Assembly: GCA_036245805.1 (NCBI GenBank)
Contig: BTRK01000006.1
Span: 43,804,520 to 43,868,519, forward strand
Source of the DNA: Pristionchus mayeri
Taxonomy: Eukaryota; Nematoda; Chromadorea; Rhabditida; Neodiplogasteridae
Length of the DNA: 64,000 nucleotides
Direction: 5' to 3'
Of the stretch, positions 11,394 through 22,400 are shown in pieces (the first letter of the stretch is position 1; every line of letters starts with the position of its first letter). Under the pieces are notes generated by a model. That model was given only the letters and a program-made list of their open reading frames with translations, did no database searches and was not told the DNA's origin. The position numbers and the translations under genes are program-made.

Positions 11394-13238
11394 ATGACTG
11401 AGCAGGATAGTGCAGGCGTTGAGCCGACTACAGCACAGTTGATGAGCGTGATGTTCAAGTTGGTGGAGAACACTCGAGAGGAGATGGCGAATCAGAAGTT
11501 GTTAATAGAAAGGCAGAGTGACATGCTAAAGACACAGAATGAGGCCATTCAGGTGCTTCTCAGCGAAAGAAATGAGAGGAGTTCGATGGGATCTGATGTT
11601 GTTGGGAGACGAGGACCATCGGTGGATGCACTCGAGAAACAGATCAGAACTTTCTCATTTAGACCTGAAGAGGGGCTAACCTTCGATAATTGGATGGAGA
11701 GACACAGAGAGATCTTCGAGCATGATTTGAGTGAACTGGAGGATGGTGATAAGGGTAGAGCACTGCTGAGAAAGGTCGACGACAAGGTCGATAAACAGTT
11801 CAGAAATCACATCCGTCCTAAGAGTCCAGGAGAGTTGTCATTCAAAGAGATTGTGGAGACCATGCAAGATCTATTTGGTGACAAGAAATCACAGTTAGAA
11901 AAGAGATTAGACCTATTCAATCTGAAAATGTCGAAGTTGAGATGTGAAGATCTGAAAGAATTTGCGAGTATTGTGAATAGAGTGTACGAGGATGCGGGGA
12001 TCAGTGAGATGAAACCCGATCAGTTCAAGGCGATGATTCTGCTGACGGGAATCGATCTGCCTCGGTACACGTCTACAATGTTCCATGTGATGAACCAGAT
12101 TGGAGAAGAGACTCCTACCATGGATACGGTACTCAAAGTGGCTGAGACCTTCAGAACTGTGTATGGAGATGCTCATGCAGCTACGAATCAGAATGGAATG
12201 AGTGCTCCTATGGTCAATGCAGTAACCAGGCACAATTCCAAGTGGCACAAGTCGCCCAATCGAGAATCGGCCAAGAGTGGCGATAGTATCAGAGCGAGAG
12301 AATCGTTTTGTTCCCGATGTGGAAAAGAGGGGCACACAGACGAAAAGTGCCCTCACATCGAATCAACCTGCTTCAAGTGTGATAGAGTGGGACATCTGAG
12401 TGAGATGTGCAATAAGTGGAATCGCCATGATTCTAGGGAGAATTCCAAAGAGAGAGGTGTTAATCTCATCTGTAGTGGACTGATCGATGTTGTCGATCAA
12501 TTCAAGGCAAATGTGGAAATGAATGGGAAAAAGATAGAGATGCTGGTTGATACCGGATCAGATATTTCCCTCATCTCAGAGTCGATTTGGAGAGAGATTG
12601 GTGCTCCTACGAGAGAGGTGCATGTTGCACCCTCGAAGTGTGCGAATGGAACTAAGATGAAACTCACTGGAAAATGCACTCTCACACTAGCCCTCAGTGG
12701 AAAGATCGCACAGGGAGAGGTGTACACCTCGAATGCGATTCTGAATATACTGGGAAGGAATTTCGTGAGCAAATTCTTTCGCCTAGTTCCCAATGAGCCC
12801 GATGCGATACCGGGAGTGAAGAAGGCGTGTCATACGGATAGAAAGAATGTGCAGAGTGCAGTGGCACAAGGTGTCACCGAGGCTAAGACAGCCGGTGAAA
12901 GATCAACTGCACAAGTTGAAAGAGAGATGAAACAGTCAGGGGAACCGAATGCGAAGGGCGTTCAAAGAGGTCAGAAATATGAAAGAAGTGGAAATCTCCA
13001 GAGAGGAATTTCTCACCAGAAAGATGCCATTGAGAAGCAGCATATGATGAATGGGAGCGTCCATGAGAAGGAGCTCAGTCATAAAAATGAATTGGTGACG
13101 GATGCGATGAATAGGGACGAGATCCTTGATTCGGTCGGATGTGAGACTGCACAGGAGTGCGCACCGAGAAGATCAATGCGCAGTCGGACTCATCCCAGGA
13201 CTGCCGATCCGTCGAAGGTGTCCTACCGAGAGGACTAA
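11394..13238 (+). CDS. Gag-protease polyprotein of the LTR element
   Basis: An uninterrupted 614-aa frame. Residues 1-60 look like a coiled coil and 80-260 are a helical gag core. Two CCHC zinc knuckles follow (C-x2-C-x4-H-x4-C at 306-319 and 326-339), typical of nucleocapsid. A retropepsin begins with LVDTGSD (384-390) and has the later ILGRNF strand, so the protease domain looks whole. After it, a charged low-complexity stretch leads to a basic RRSMRSR end. That end resembles the extreme C-terminal tail of gypsy Pol proteins, so I infer that RT, RNase H and integrase were removed by an in-frame deletion. Gag packages the RNA and the protease matures it. The frame is intact, in keeping with the near-identical LTRs. 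Confidence 0.88.
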   Translation: MTEQDSAGVEPTTAQLMSVMFKLVENTREEMANQKLLIERQSDMLKTQNEAIQVLLSERNERSSMGSDVVGRRGPSVDALEKQIRTFSFRPEEGLTFDNWMERHREIFEHDLSELEDGDKGRALLRKVDDKVDKQFRNHIRPKSPGELSFKEIVETMQDLFGDKKSQLEKRLDLFNLKMSKLRCEDLKEFASIVNRVYEDAGISEMKPDQFKAMILLTGIDLPRYTSTMFHVMNQIGEETPTMDTVLKVAETFRTVYGDAHAATNQNGMSAPMVNAVTRHNSKWHKSPNRESAKSGDSIRARESFCSRCGKEGHTDEKCPHIESTCFKCDRVGHLSEMCNKWNRHDSRENSKERGVNLICSGLIDVVDQFKANVEMNGKKIEMLVDTGSDISLISESIWREIGAPTREVHVAPSKCANGTKMKLTGKCTLTLALSGKIAQGEVYTSNAILNILGRNFVSKFFRLVPNEPDAIPGVKKACHTDRKNVQSAVAQGVTEAKTAGERSTAQVEREMKQSGEPNAKGVQRGQKYERSGNLQRGISHQKDAIEKQHMMNGSVHEKELSHKNELVTDAMNRDEILDSVGCETAQECAPRRSMRSRTHPRTADPSKVSYRED

Positions 13239-13292
13239 TCACCTATTATTGTATGTTTTATTTTGTTCAGACTCTCCCCAAGTTCGAGTCTT

Positions 13293-13302
13293 GGAGGGGA
13301 GG
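13293..13302 (+). other. Polypurine tract
   Basis: GGAGGGGAGG lies directly before the 3' LTR, the normal place for plus-strand priming. Confidence 0.75.
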
Positions 13303-13957
13303 TGTTGTATCGTAGAGTTGCCCCTACTCACAAGACTGTGTAGTCGCCCTCGAGTGGGGTAGATCACTCGAGATCTCCCCTTGTTATCGACTCGCATGAC
13401 CTCTCCCTCTCCCTCTCCCTCCTCTCCCTCTCCTGACCCTCTTCCCATCTTCAGTCTAGTTCTCTCCCCGAGCGGAGAATAGTTGCTTCCCTTTCCCTTC
13501 CCCTCTAGTATTTACCCGACTATTTGTGGATAAAGCTATATCCCTTACGATCCGTTGTCGGGTACAAGGCAGGGACACAAGGTGGTATGCTGAAATGTCA
13601 AATTTTTCTCGGAAAGTTATGTTTCAGCAAAATTGATTGGGAATTGCTCTCTCGAAAAGCGGAGCATCGGAATGAAATGAGAGAGAAAGATAAAATTGAA
13701 AAGCCCATCTCGTAAATTTTTATTCATAATGAGATTTCCTATGCCAATTTCCCTCTCATTTCACTCTCTCACAATGGTTTTTCTCATTCCTCGTCGTCTT
13801 TCCCAATCGAGCGGTTCCCAGAAAATATTTACGAAACGGGCTTTTCGAAAATGCAATTACGAAATGAGTTTTTACAAAACAATTTTCCGACTGGGGTTTT
13901 TCGAAAATTAAACTTCCCGAAAAAATCTGACAAATCAGCATACCACCGGACACAACA
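13303..13957 (+). repeat. 3' LTR, interrupted by a nested MITE
   Basis: LTR sequence runs 13303-13580 and resumes after the MITE, ending ACACAACA at 13957. The only difference seen from the 5' LTR is a T to C near the end. Confidence 0.85.
13581..13947. mobile_element. MITE nested in the 3' LTR, with 8-bp target duplication
   Basis: 367 bases with inverted ends GGTGGTATGCTGA and its near complement. Both sides carry GGACACAA (13573-13580 and 13948-13955), a perfect 8-base duplication made from LTR sequence. An 8-base duplication fits the hAT or Merlin superfamilies; the GG terminus leans toward Merlin, but this is inference. There is no coding capacity. The interior repeats CGAAA and CGAAACGGG-type motifs. 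Confidence 0.85.
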
Positions 13958-14635
13958 AATATTATATGGGTAATATCTCAGATTCAAGAGTTCTGGCTGC
14001 GGAAGGAATTGAGGCATGCCTCACTCGCTCAAGATACTGTACATCAACCAGAAATCTCTTCCGAAACTCTCTCGCTCTCACTCGTGAGCCTCGCTGGAAT
14101 CTTCGTCGCCTTTGCCATTGGATTAGTTATCTCATTTTCTGTCTTAATCCTAGAGCTAACGACCTACCGCATTCCCTGTTTTCGCCGTCTGCATGAACTC
14201 GCTGTGAATTTAATTTGAATAACATGTTTTCGGAATCTCATATTGCATTTCCACGTTTCCAATAATTTTGCAATCTTTATCGTTTTCTAGCGATATACTA
14301 CCTGAACTAGCTCTAGCTATTGCAAGGCATTGATATGGCTCTAGAAAGTATTGTGGGGTATACAATGCAATTTCGCGTGGTAATAGCGACAGTGAATCAA
14401 GTGGTGACCGGTTGGATGGATGAGGATTGAAAGCGAGGAGGGAGAAACTGAAGTGAACAATCCGAGAAGACGTGGCAAAGAATAGGCGAATCCAAAGGTA
14501 AGATTCTCGTACGTTAATGGCAAGAGTTGGGAAAGGCATTGAGATTATCTTTGACGGACTATGAGATGCATGTGGGAGCAAGCTTGTCTTCGAAGGGCCG
14601 AAGACCAGATGTGGGAAGAAAATTAGGAGTACGTC

Positions 14636-14708
14636 CGACTCTCTTCATTCTACATGCTCTCTCGTCGGTCAGACAGTGCGAGAGAGCACGCATTATCGAG
14701 AGAGTCAG
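14636..14708. repeat. CTCTCTTCATTC hairpin-family copy
   Basis: The two halves, CCGACTCTCTTCATTCTACA and its imperfect complement ending AGAGAGTCAG, can fold into a stem of about 30 base pairs. The same unit occurs elsewhere in the window. Confidence 0.6.
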
Positions 14709-14831
14709 ATGCTTAGACGTATTTGGCGAAGAAGCTCATCTCGTCGACGAAGCACTCGCATGAGACGCGAACGTTGAGATTGAACTTCCGCCAGACCTGA
14801 GAGAATTGGCATTTGACTCGATCAGGAACAG

Positions 14832-14937
14832 GAAGATTCGGCTCTGTACGGATATCGAGGTCCCAATGAAAATTAACGAGGTCCGAATGGAAACGAACTT
14901 TTTACGAGGTCCGAATCGGATTATCGAGGTCCCAATC
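14832..14937 (+). repeat. CGAGGTCCCAAT repeat cluster, left member of an inverted pair
   Basis: Starts GATTCGGCTCTGTACGGATA and then holds four spaced copies of ATCGAGGTCCCAAT or AACGAGGTCCGAAT. The reverse complement of the same cluster is at 17925-18042, 3 kb away. It could be the ends of a DNA transposon or two inserts of a small repeat. Confidence 0.65.
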
Positions 14938-15289
14938 ACTTCTTTTGTAAAATTTTAAAATGTCAAATCGTATCCTTATTATCCAATAATGCTAGATTTT
15001 AGATCATATTCAGCAGACTACCTCACTGCTTTCTTAGAGCGCATTCAAGGAGTGCTCCGGGGAATGTCCAGCAACCCGAACTGGCAAAAGGGTGTTGTAG
15101 AGGACACTCATCCGATCAGAGATCACTTTGTACGGAATGCTACAGTCGCCTCTAAGAGTTGTTATGGCCTCTCAAAGCTTTGCAATCAGCGCAGGCAATG
15201 AGCGCAAAGTCGAAAGATTTTAAATTTGGGATACTGTAATGGGAAAGAAGACGAGTTCGAAAAGTGAAGATACTTTAGCAATAAACAGG

Positions 15290-15359
15290 AGCATTGGATA
15301 GGGATCGAACCCACGATCGACTGATCGCAAGACAAACCCCTTATCCACTAGGACACATG
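15290..15359 (-). repeat. tRNA-Arg-derived SINE head or tRNA pseudogene
   Basis: The minus strand carries an A box (TAGTGGATAAGG) and a perfect B box (GGTTCGATCCC) at tRNA spacing, and most of the sequence resembles an arginine tRNA. The acceptor arms do not pair and the anticodon stem is damaged, so it is not a working tRNA. Internal Pol III promoters with a decayed cloverleaf are typical of SINE heads. Confidence 0.6.
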
Positions 15360-16483
15360 ATCAGATGGGCGTCGGCTGTTTGTGGTTCTTTATCCCCTCA
15401 AAATCCAACGGTTACCAACATAAACGGGTTCACTTTGGAAAAAAAACAACTAACACTTTTACTAAAAGAATATTATTTAGCACCTTCTTAGTAGAAGAAT
15501 AAGGAGCACGGAAATTGGAATTAGTGGTACTATTAGAAGAGCACCCTTCCTTACTCGCTCTGGATTACTGAAAGAAAAATTGTCGGCTTTCCTTCGAGTT
15601 TAAAGTGAGTTAAATGGTTTTTGCTTTATCACTGCCTCAAAACATCAATAAAAGAACAACTTGAGGATTCAACAAATAATCGAAAACAACAAGGTGGAGC
15701 AACAAAAACAACAAAAACAGATGGTCGATCCAGTGTTCGTGTGGTTGCAGTTAGTCTTTACAAACTCCGTGTTTCCATTAGCTCTTCCGCATTCTTTGAC
15801 GTCCCTTTCCTTCACGAGATTAGATCTTCTAGGATCGAAGTTCTTCTGAACTTGGACGAATCCCACGGCCTTGAACGCCCTGAAAGTACATAGTTGTGCG
15901 GGGAGTCGTTAAACAATTTTCCCCGAGGGCATGCAAGTATCAAAAAAGCATGATGCCTCCACTATCCTATACTTATATATAAAGCGCAGCCTGATGGCGT
16001 TTATTCGGATTATGCAATCGGTCATGAAACAGAGAGCGCTCGTAAACACTCTAGTATCTTCCAACCAGTAGGTGGACAACTCTCCAACCACTGTATCCCA
16101 GTATCCCGACTAGTGGATGAGGAATTGCCCACCTAATGGTTGGAAGGAACCAGAGCAGGCTCAGAAACGATTGATTACGAAACCTACTCTGCTGGCACGG
16201 GAGCACCCGCGAAAGGCGGGGGCGCAATCAGACTAGCTTATTATTTTTAAAAAAAGAAACAGGGGTTGTACCTTGTCCCTGTAGGCGGTGGCAACGGGCG
16301 CGATGCATTACATTCAGCTTCTCGTAGAGGCCCGAGATTTTCTCCGACTGCAAGAGGGAAATAATATTGGCAAGATGATGACAAAGGACAAAACGGAAGG
16401 GAAACAAAAACAAGAAAGAAACAGACGAAACTACAGTAGCTTGAACAAGGAAAAGTGCTGACCTAGAGCGACCAGTTGTCGAG

Positions 16484-19400
16484 CTAGATCTTGATGGCGC
16501 CAGCGACGAGTCCTGCAACATCATCACTTGCGAAGGTGATTTAAGAACGAATATATTATTTTTTTCCGCAAATGCAATGTAAGTGCATTTTGAGCCAGTA
16601 ATAAATAAATAAATCCACAAAAGTACCTGAGTGTGGACGCTTCGCCGCACCGCCGATACCTTCCATGATGTTCTTCACTCCAGGAGTCGGGGCGTCCTAG
16701 AAGTAGACACAATATATTGAGTGGGAAGTCTGTTCTCTGGTTGTTCTATGGTCTCTGGTCCGATTTTTCGCGTCGCAAAAGTAAATTATTTGAAAGACTC
16801 TCACCCTACTTCCAAAAAGTGAACTAGAAAAAGTGAACTAGTAGTAGTAGGATACTTTTTCAGGAGAATATTTACTGTAATATGACCCTACATATTCGGA
16901 GTTATCACAAGAACCAACTGGATACGCCTCTTTCAAAGTATTGGGTGAGGAAAACGTGATAGGGCAAGTGGCCACTCACTTCTAACAATCCGCCAATTTG
17001 ATTCCTTCCTGCGCTTCTTCGCTTCCCCATGGTCACGCACTCGTATGTTGAACTCCTCGCGTTGCTCTGGATATAAACCAAGATAAATAATCGAAATGCG
17101 ATAATTAGACACCGATTAAACAGGAACGACAATACACGATAGTAAAGAGAGTGTTAAAATAACACGATCAACTAACAAAGGGGGTTCCAGCGTAGGTCGA
17201 GTGAGTCAACTACAGCTTCGAAAAGCTGCTTGTTCATAAAAAAAATGCTAAGAAACGATTTTTATAATAAAACAGCTATTTAACGCGGTTACCAATAAAA
17301 ATCGCGTTTAGAATGGTCAGAAAAACGCGTTACGTTGCTACGTCGAAATTCGAACGATTTTGGTGCTCCAAGAAAGTGAACACTATAAAAATCGATAGAG
17401 TACGCATCAAATTATCACAATTCAATAAACGCAGAATGAAAATAAAGCAAAAACAAACATTAGAAGGGGAAGAAACTGATGCTCGAATGAAGGCTTCAGA
17501 TTGCGATTTGTTGGCTAATTGCCAAGCCAATACCGTATTCACTTGAGAGCGCTAAATTTTCGTTGCGAGAGTTTTCATGTATGAATTCCCCGGAGCACTC
17601 CTTTAAATCCCCATGCATTTGCCGTCTTTCCGTATTTCCTTATCCCACTGCTCTTTCAGTATAATTGATCAGTCATGGTATCAACGTGCATCGAAGCGAT
17701 GTGTTTCTACCTCATCGTCATGCTTCTTTATTATCGTTTATGCTCGTCGGTATTGCCTCAGGCTCCGAGCGGAGGTTGACTGTGCCCAAAGCGCTCTATT
17801 ATGCCCAACAAGGACACAAATCACGAGATGATAACATCAACGAACCCACAATTCCCTAACACGTTTAGTAACTCGAGAATGTGCATTTGCACGCAGTAAA
17901 ACAATATAAACGAAAAAAAGCGACTGGGACCTCGATATTCCGAATGGGACCTCGTTAATCCATGTGGGCCCATTGGGACCTCGTTAATCCATTCGGACCT
18001 CGTTAATCGATTGGGACCTCGATATCCGTACAGAGCCGAAGATTCTTCTCATTCTCCTAATGGTATCCGAACCTCATAAAGCCAGTTGATGTAATGTGCT
18101 TGCCGCCGGGACCCCGGGACATTCAAAATCGTATTAGCTCACTTTCGAAATTTGGCATGTACTTGTTAAGAAAAACAAGTCATGCAATACCTAGGAGTGA
18201 ATCATTCTTGTTATTTCACCAGGAACACAGGGACTACGCGTCAAAGCAAGGGTGTAATCCTCAGCCATACCTGGCACTCTTGAGTTCCGATATTCCTGAG
18301 CACGACAAAGTTCATGTGCTTCTGCTTGCATCGTCCGTGCGCTGCAGAGAGGATGATTCATTCATTTACGACCATCAACTACTTTAATTAAAGCGGGACG
18401 TTGACATAATGAAAAGAACGCATGGCTAAAAGTGCAACGTACGGTAGTCGTAGAAGTACAGGCACGCGTTGTCCTCATCGCAGGTGACCTGAAAACGAGC
18501 AAGAGTGACACTTGTATTTCTCACAGGGAAATAAGACTACAACTTCAGAAGTATACCTTCCAGTTCTTAGTCTTTAAAATTCTAATTTTGAAATACCGGG
18601 GATAAAAAATTAGCCTTATTAAGCCTTATACTTCTGAAGTTGTAGTCTTATTTCCCGCTGAGTTCGGAACACACAATATATCCGGATATCTGAGACGAAG
18701 ACACTACAGTACGTGGGAAAGCCCGCTATGCATACACAATCGAACCTCGTTGATGAAGGGAGGAAAGAAGGAGTCGGGCAGTCTTCGGATGGATTGGCAA
18801 GCGGAGCAGAGACGAAGATACCCGTCCTCCTCCGTGCCTCGACGATCGCATCCGAAGGGCACGACGTGCGATTCGCCTGAAATTCACTTGATGACGTCAT
18901 CTATCACGATTTTTGCGATTTAAAAAAATCACTATCAATACCTGATTTTTGTATACTTTTTCTGCCACGACACCAACAAAAATCCGATGGCTGTGATTTT
19001 TGGCATCGCTTGGCACCAGATGCCTATCGATCTTATTATTCTCTGGTAGTTCGCCAAAGAATCCTCAGACGTGATCTCTGATGAACGTTTTCTTGAATTT
19101 TGTGAAACTCGAGCCTGGCTCCATCATCGAGAGCAGGAAATCACGCCTCTCCTTCCCTTCTTTCCCCATCCCCCATCTCTCCGACCATCAACTCATTTCC
19201 TTTAAGCCTGAAACTCATTGCTCCCTCTACTACATCACATTACTTGCTCCGTACACAATTCAGATGTTTTTGCTTGTTTTCACTGCCAGATTAGCAATTT
19301 TGTCGTTTCTTCCGCCCTCTGTTCAAAATATTGATGTCCTCCCTTGAGTGCTCTTCTGACTCGATTTCCTATTGTTACCAAAGTCGTTCAATTTGTTTTT

Positions 19401-22400
19401 CTCCCCATTTTTCCGCAAACAATTTAGAACACTTATTCTGATCATTCCTCTATGATTGCTCACGCAATAGCAAATTCCAATTCGAAAAGTGGGTAAAGTT
19501 TGACTTATTTTCCTCACTTTACCGTCGCCCCTTCTGAGAAAATATTCATAGCGCACTACATATCCTCCCTCAATATCTGTTGTTGTGCTTGGCACAGACG
19601 AGTGCTGCTGAGTCACTCTTTCGAAAGAAAGTCCAAAGCACAGTTCAAAGGTGCCGAATACTATTCGATAGCCCCTTCTCATATTTCGAACTCGCCCTGT
19701 TTCTGAACCGCCTCCTCCTTCCTATACTCGGGGCTCTCGTGTTTTTCATCTAACGCCGTCCGTCAATTCGCCACACTGGTAGATGGCAATATCGGCTCGC
19801 GCTCGAAATTACCTCCTCGGCTTTTCCGCCGCCGTCCCCCACAGGCTCCCCCGGCACCGTATCCGGGCCAGTTCCATTCTAGAGTCCAGAAACGGTACCA
19901 CTCCCTCTTCATTCAATACACTATCTCACCTAATCGACCAGTCTAGCTAGGGTGTAGAATGAAGAGAGTGCTATCGTTAAACGAACTCTATTCGACAGAC
20001 TCGATAAAATCGCATCTGTCCCGCGTGTTTATATTCCGTTCCCCAGTACTGATAACCCGGCTGCTACTTTGTTTTTCAACACTGGCCGGGGATATCAGCT
20101 GCTCGCCGCCCCGCGGAAATCGTTTATCCCCTTCGATTACCGGGATGAAAACAGAGGAGCAGGTCCGGGTGTAGGGTTCGATATTCGGGATTCCTCATGT
20201 TACGCGCTCTCTAGAACGATTGCCCAAAGTAGAAATTAGTCCCTCCGGAAATAGCCTGGCCTAGCAGAGTGCTCCCCGGAGGACTTGCGTGCTTTGATAC
20301 GGGCATATCCTAGGCCGATCGAGTTGCTAGCGAATGAAGATTCCTTTACATTGTTTCTCGAACTATCTCAAGACCCGCGAGGTCTTTCGTATGCACGCAT
20401 CACATCCAGTTATCCTCTCTCGTCAACTGATATGTCAGCGAGGACGACGACGAGTGTCTCGAGTGTGCGTCTGGAGCCCCTAATTTGATCTGTATCCCCT
20501 CCTCTCGCCTGCTCCTCTGCTAACTTGATTTGCCATGTTCGAGAGCCTCTTCGTGTGCTCGCCTTCTTAACCGCCACATCGCAGAGCAATGGTCTCGCTC
20601 TCTCCATATCATACACTCTCTGACTCCTCTGATCGACGAGAGAGCGTGTGGTTTAGAGAAAGAGTCAGACGATTCCTCCCCAGTATGCACCAATCATTCC
20701 TCCGACCTCGTAACACACGCCGAAAAACTAATTTCACCGCGCGCAACTTTCATCGTCGACATCTTACTAGTTCGAATACACCCACTCGTATTAGAAATGG
20801 TAATTTTCGCACAAATCCATCATTTATTCCAGCAGCAAAGTGTTCTGATATGACCAGCTCAACAATAATTCATTCGCTTCTCTCACCTATCAATTTCTGT
20901 CTGTTCCCGACGGTTTCGTAGATCGGTGCGCTCGTCGTCGTCGATGGACGAGAAGTCGTCGTCGAGGTCTTCTGAATTATTTCCGAGATTCACTTGAATT
21001 TTCAATCACCATTGTTAGAGTCTCTGTCTGCGTCTAGACTTCGCGCTGACTCATTTAATTAAGGAGGCCCCGTGTTCCGTGTTTGCCTAAGGGGGGGGGG
21101 GGGGGAGAGAATGGATGGATTTCGGCTGGATGTTGGAGGATAGCGAAATTGGCACCTTGTGTTCATCTAGATCCGCCATGAGCCTAGTCAGTTCCTCGAG
21201 TACCGCCTCTCGCTTGCTCCTTCTCCGGATGCGCGGCGAGAGAATGGAGCGTCTCGGCTCGACCCTGAAAGGGCCGTGTAAACAGGCAGTGTCTGGCGGG
21301 ATGAATCGCTGTTTTGATGCGATGTGCTCGAGCAGTCTTCGAGATCTCGCTGATTGGAGTCCGCAGAGGCGAGATTGAGTTTGGGCATCTTTGATTTGCA
21401 TCCAGCTCGGGATATTTTGGCCTTCTTGCAATGCACGATGGAACTGCTTGAAATCTTCGCGTAGCCAGTGCAGTTCCGTCAAGCAATGACAAAAATAATC
21501 GAGTATCCTCTTCTTACTTGCAATGCAATGCTTCGATAGGGTAACTTGCATGGTCATGTTCTGCATTCTCTCCCGTACGCTCTCCGATCGGACGTCGCAG
21601 GAGACGTCGAGCTCTCCGAGAATGCGCGAGAGCGCCTCGATGTTGCGCTCAGCTGCCTCGACGCCGCGCGTACGATTACGCAGTTGCATCTGAACATGGG
21701 AATTAAGAATCAATAAAGAACTATTTCGCAATACTGTCTCTGTCGTTACAGTTGACTCTCTCTCTCTCTACCCTCAGTTCTAATCCGAACTTGCGCCATT
21801 ACGATTGTCGTAGCGAGGACCACACAGATTAGCAGCTGCTGGTTCACAATCTATACTTCGTGTTTGCCTCTAATCTCATTCGCCAAATCTGCCCAATCTA
21901 TCTCTGCAAACGCGAGCTTAAACGTTTGTCGTTTTCGGAAACCTCGTGATCGAAAGCATCTGCAACTAGTCTCTGCTTAGAAAGCAGTGATGAGATTTGT
22001 CTGTTGTTGTGCACCACCAATCAACTTGCACAGGTGTAATTCATTCCCGAAATGCGAACTTTAACGTTTCGAGCAGAGGTGCGAAGCTGAAAAATGCAGT
22101 GATAAGGGTCCACTAATCGCTCTCTTTGTCACATGAAATTATTATTTTCGCGCATGCGCATACATTTCTCGTCATCGTACGGTTTTTCGTAGCGCTGTAC
22201 CAAAGAAAGACACATTATGCCATCTCGCGCCTATTTTTGAACGCTCGTGCTCTTTCGATATGACGTTGTCCTCTCTCTGGTGTCCCTTTGGACGCGCGCG
22301 CGTTCGCTTGTTGTGTCACAGATGCTCGTTGGACTTGTCTTCTATCTCGCGAGCAGGCGCCCGCTCGCGAGCCAAAACACTTCTACTCCCATCTCATTTG

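Larger units (their letters stand above)
10788..13957 (+). mobile_element. Non-autonomous Ty3/gypsy-like LTR retrotransposon in intron 10 of copy B
   Basis: Two direct repeats of 280 bases bracket a single gag-protease frame. Each LTR starts TGTTGTAT and ends ATACAACA or ACACAACA. The 5' LTR is 10788-11067; the 3' LTR starts at 13303 and is split by a MITE, ending at 13957. The flanks are CATAT (10783-10787) and AATAT (13958-13962), a 5-base target duplication with one mismatch. A candidate primer-binding site follows the 5' LTR and a purine tract precedes the 3' LTR. Reverse transcriptase, RNase H and integrase are absent, so it needs a partner for mobility. I find one base difference between the LTRs, which implies a recent insertion. 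Confidence 0.9.
9081..14218 (+). pseudogene. iGluR-like channel subunit, copy B (tandem paralogue, probably broken)
   Basis: The exon plan matches copy A: 9081-9171, 9219-9296, 9340-9500, 9802-about 9991, 10029-about 10124, 10166-10238, 10283-about 10350, 10389-10498, 10541-10631, 10672-10722, 13982-14218. Exons 2, 3, 6, 8, 9 and 10 are the same length in both copies. S1, both membrane helices, S2 and the final helix (LSLVSLAGIFVAFAIGLVI) can be read, so decay is recent or incomplete. Three defects point to loss of function. The exon 4 to 5 phase problem is shared with A. No usable donor follows exon 5 near 10124. The donor after exon 7, GTGAAT in copy A, reads GAGAGT here. The last intron has grown to 3.3 kb by insertion of an LTR element in the same orientation. 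Non-canonical splicing could still rescue it. Confidence 0.6.
14219..16483. other. Intergenic region between receptor copy B and the IL-17-like gene
   Basis: No protein gene was recognised. It holds a hairpin repeat, the left member of a CGAGGTCCC inverted-repeat pair and a tRNA-Arg-derived sequence, each listed separately. Confidence 0.6.

Noticed and set aside
15290..15359. Functional tRNA gene on the minus strand
   Set aside because: Promoter boxes are good but the acceptor stem does not pair and the anticodon stem is disrupted.
16228..16440. Minus-strand open stretch that could extend the IL-17-like gene past 16484
   Set aside because: The phase that fits all upstream exons reaches TAG at 16484-16486. 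The other frames stay open only by ignoring the exon phases and do not add recognisable sequence.
21087..21155. Continuation of the large coiled-coil exon to a stop after a proline run
   Set aside because: The proline run is just the poly-G tract read in reverse. Using the donor at 21150-21155 gives perfect phase with the Thr-rich exon and then the Cys-rich exon.
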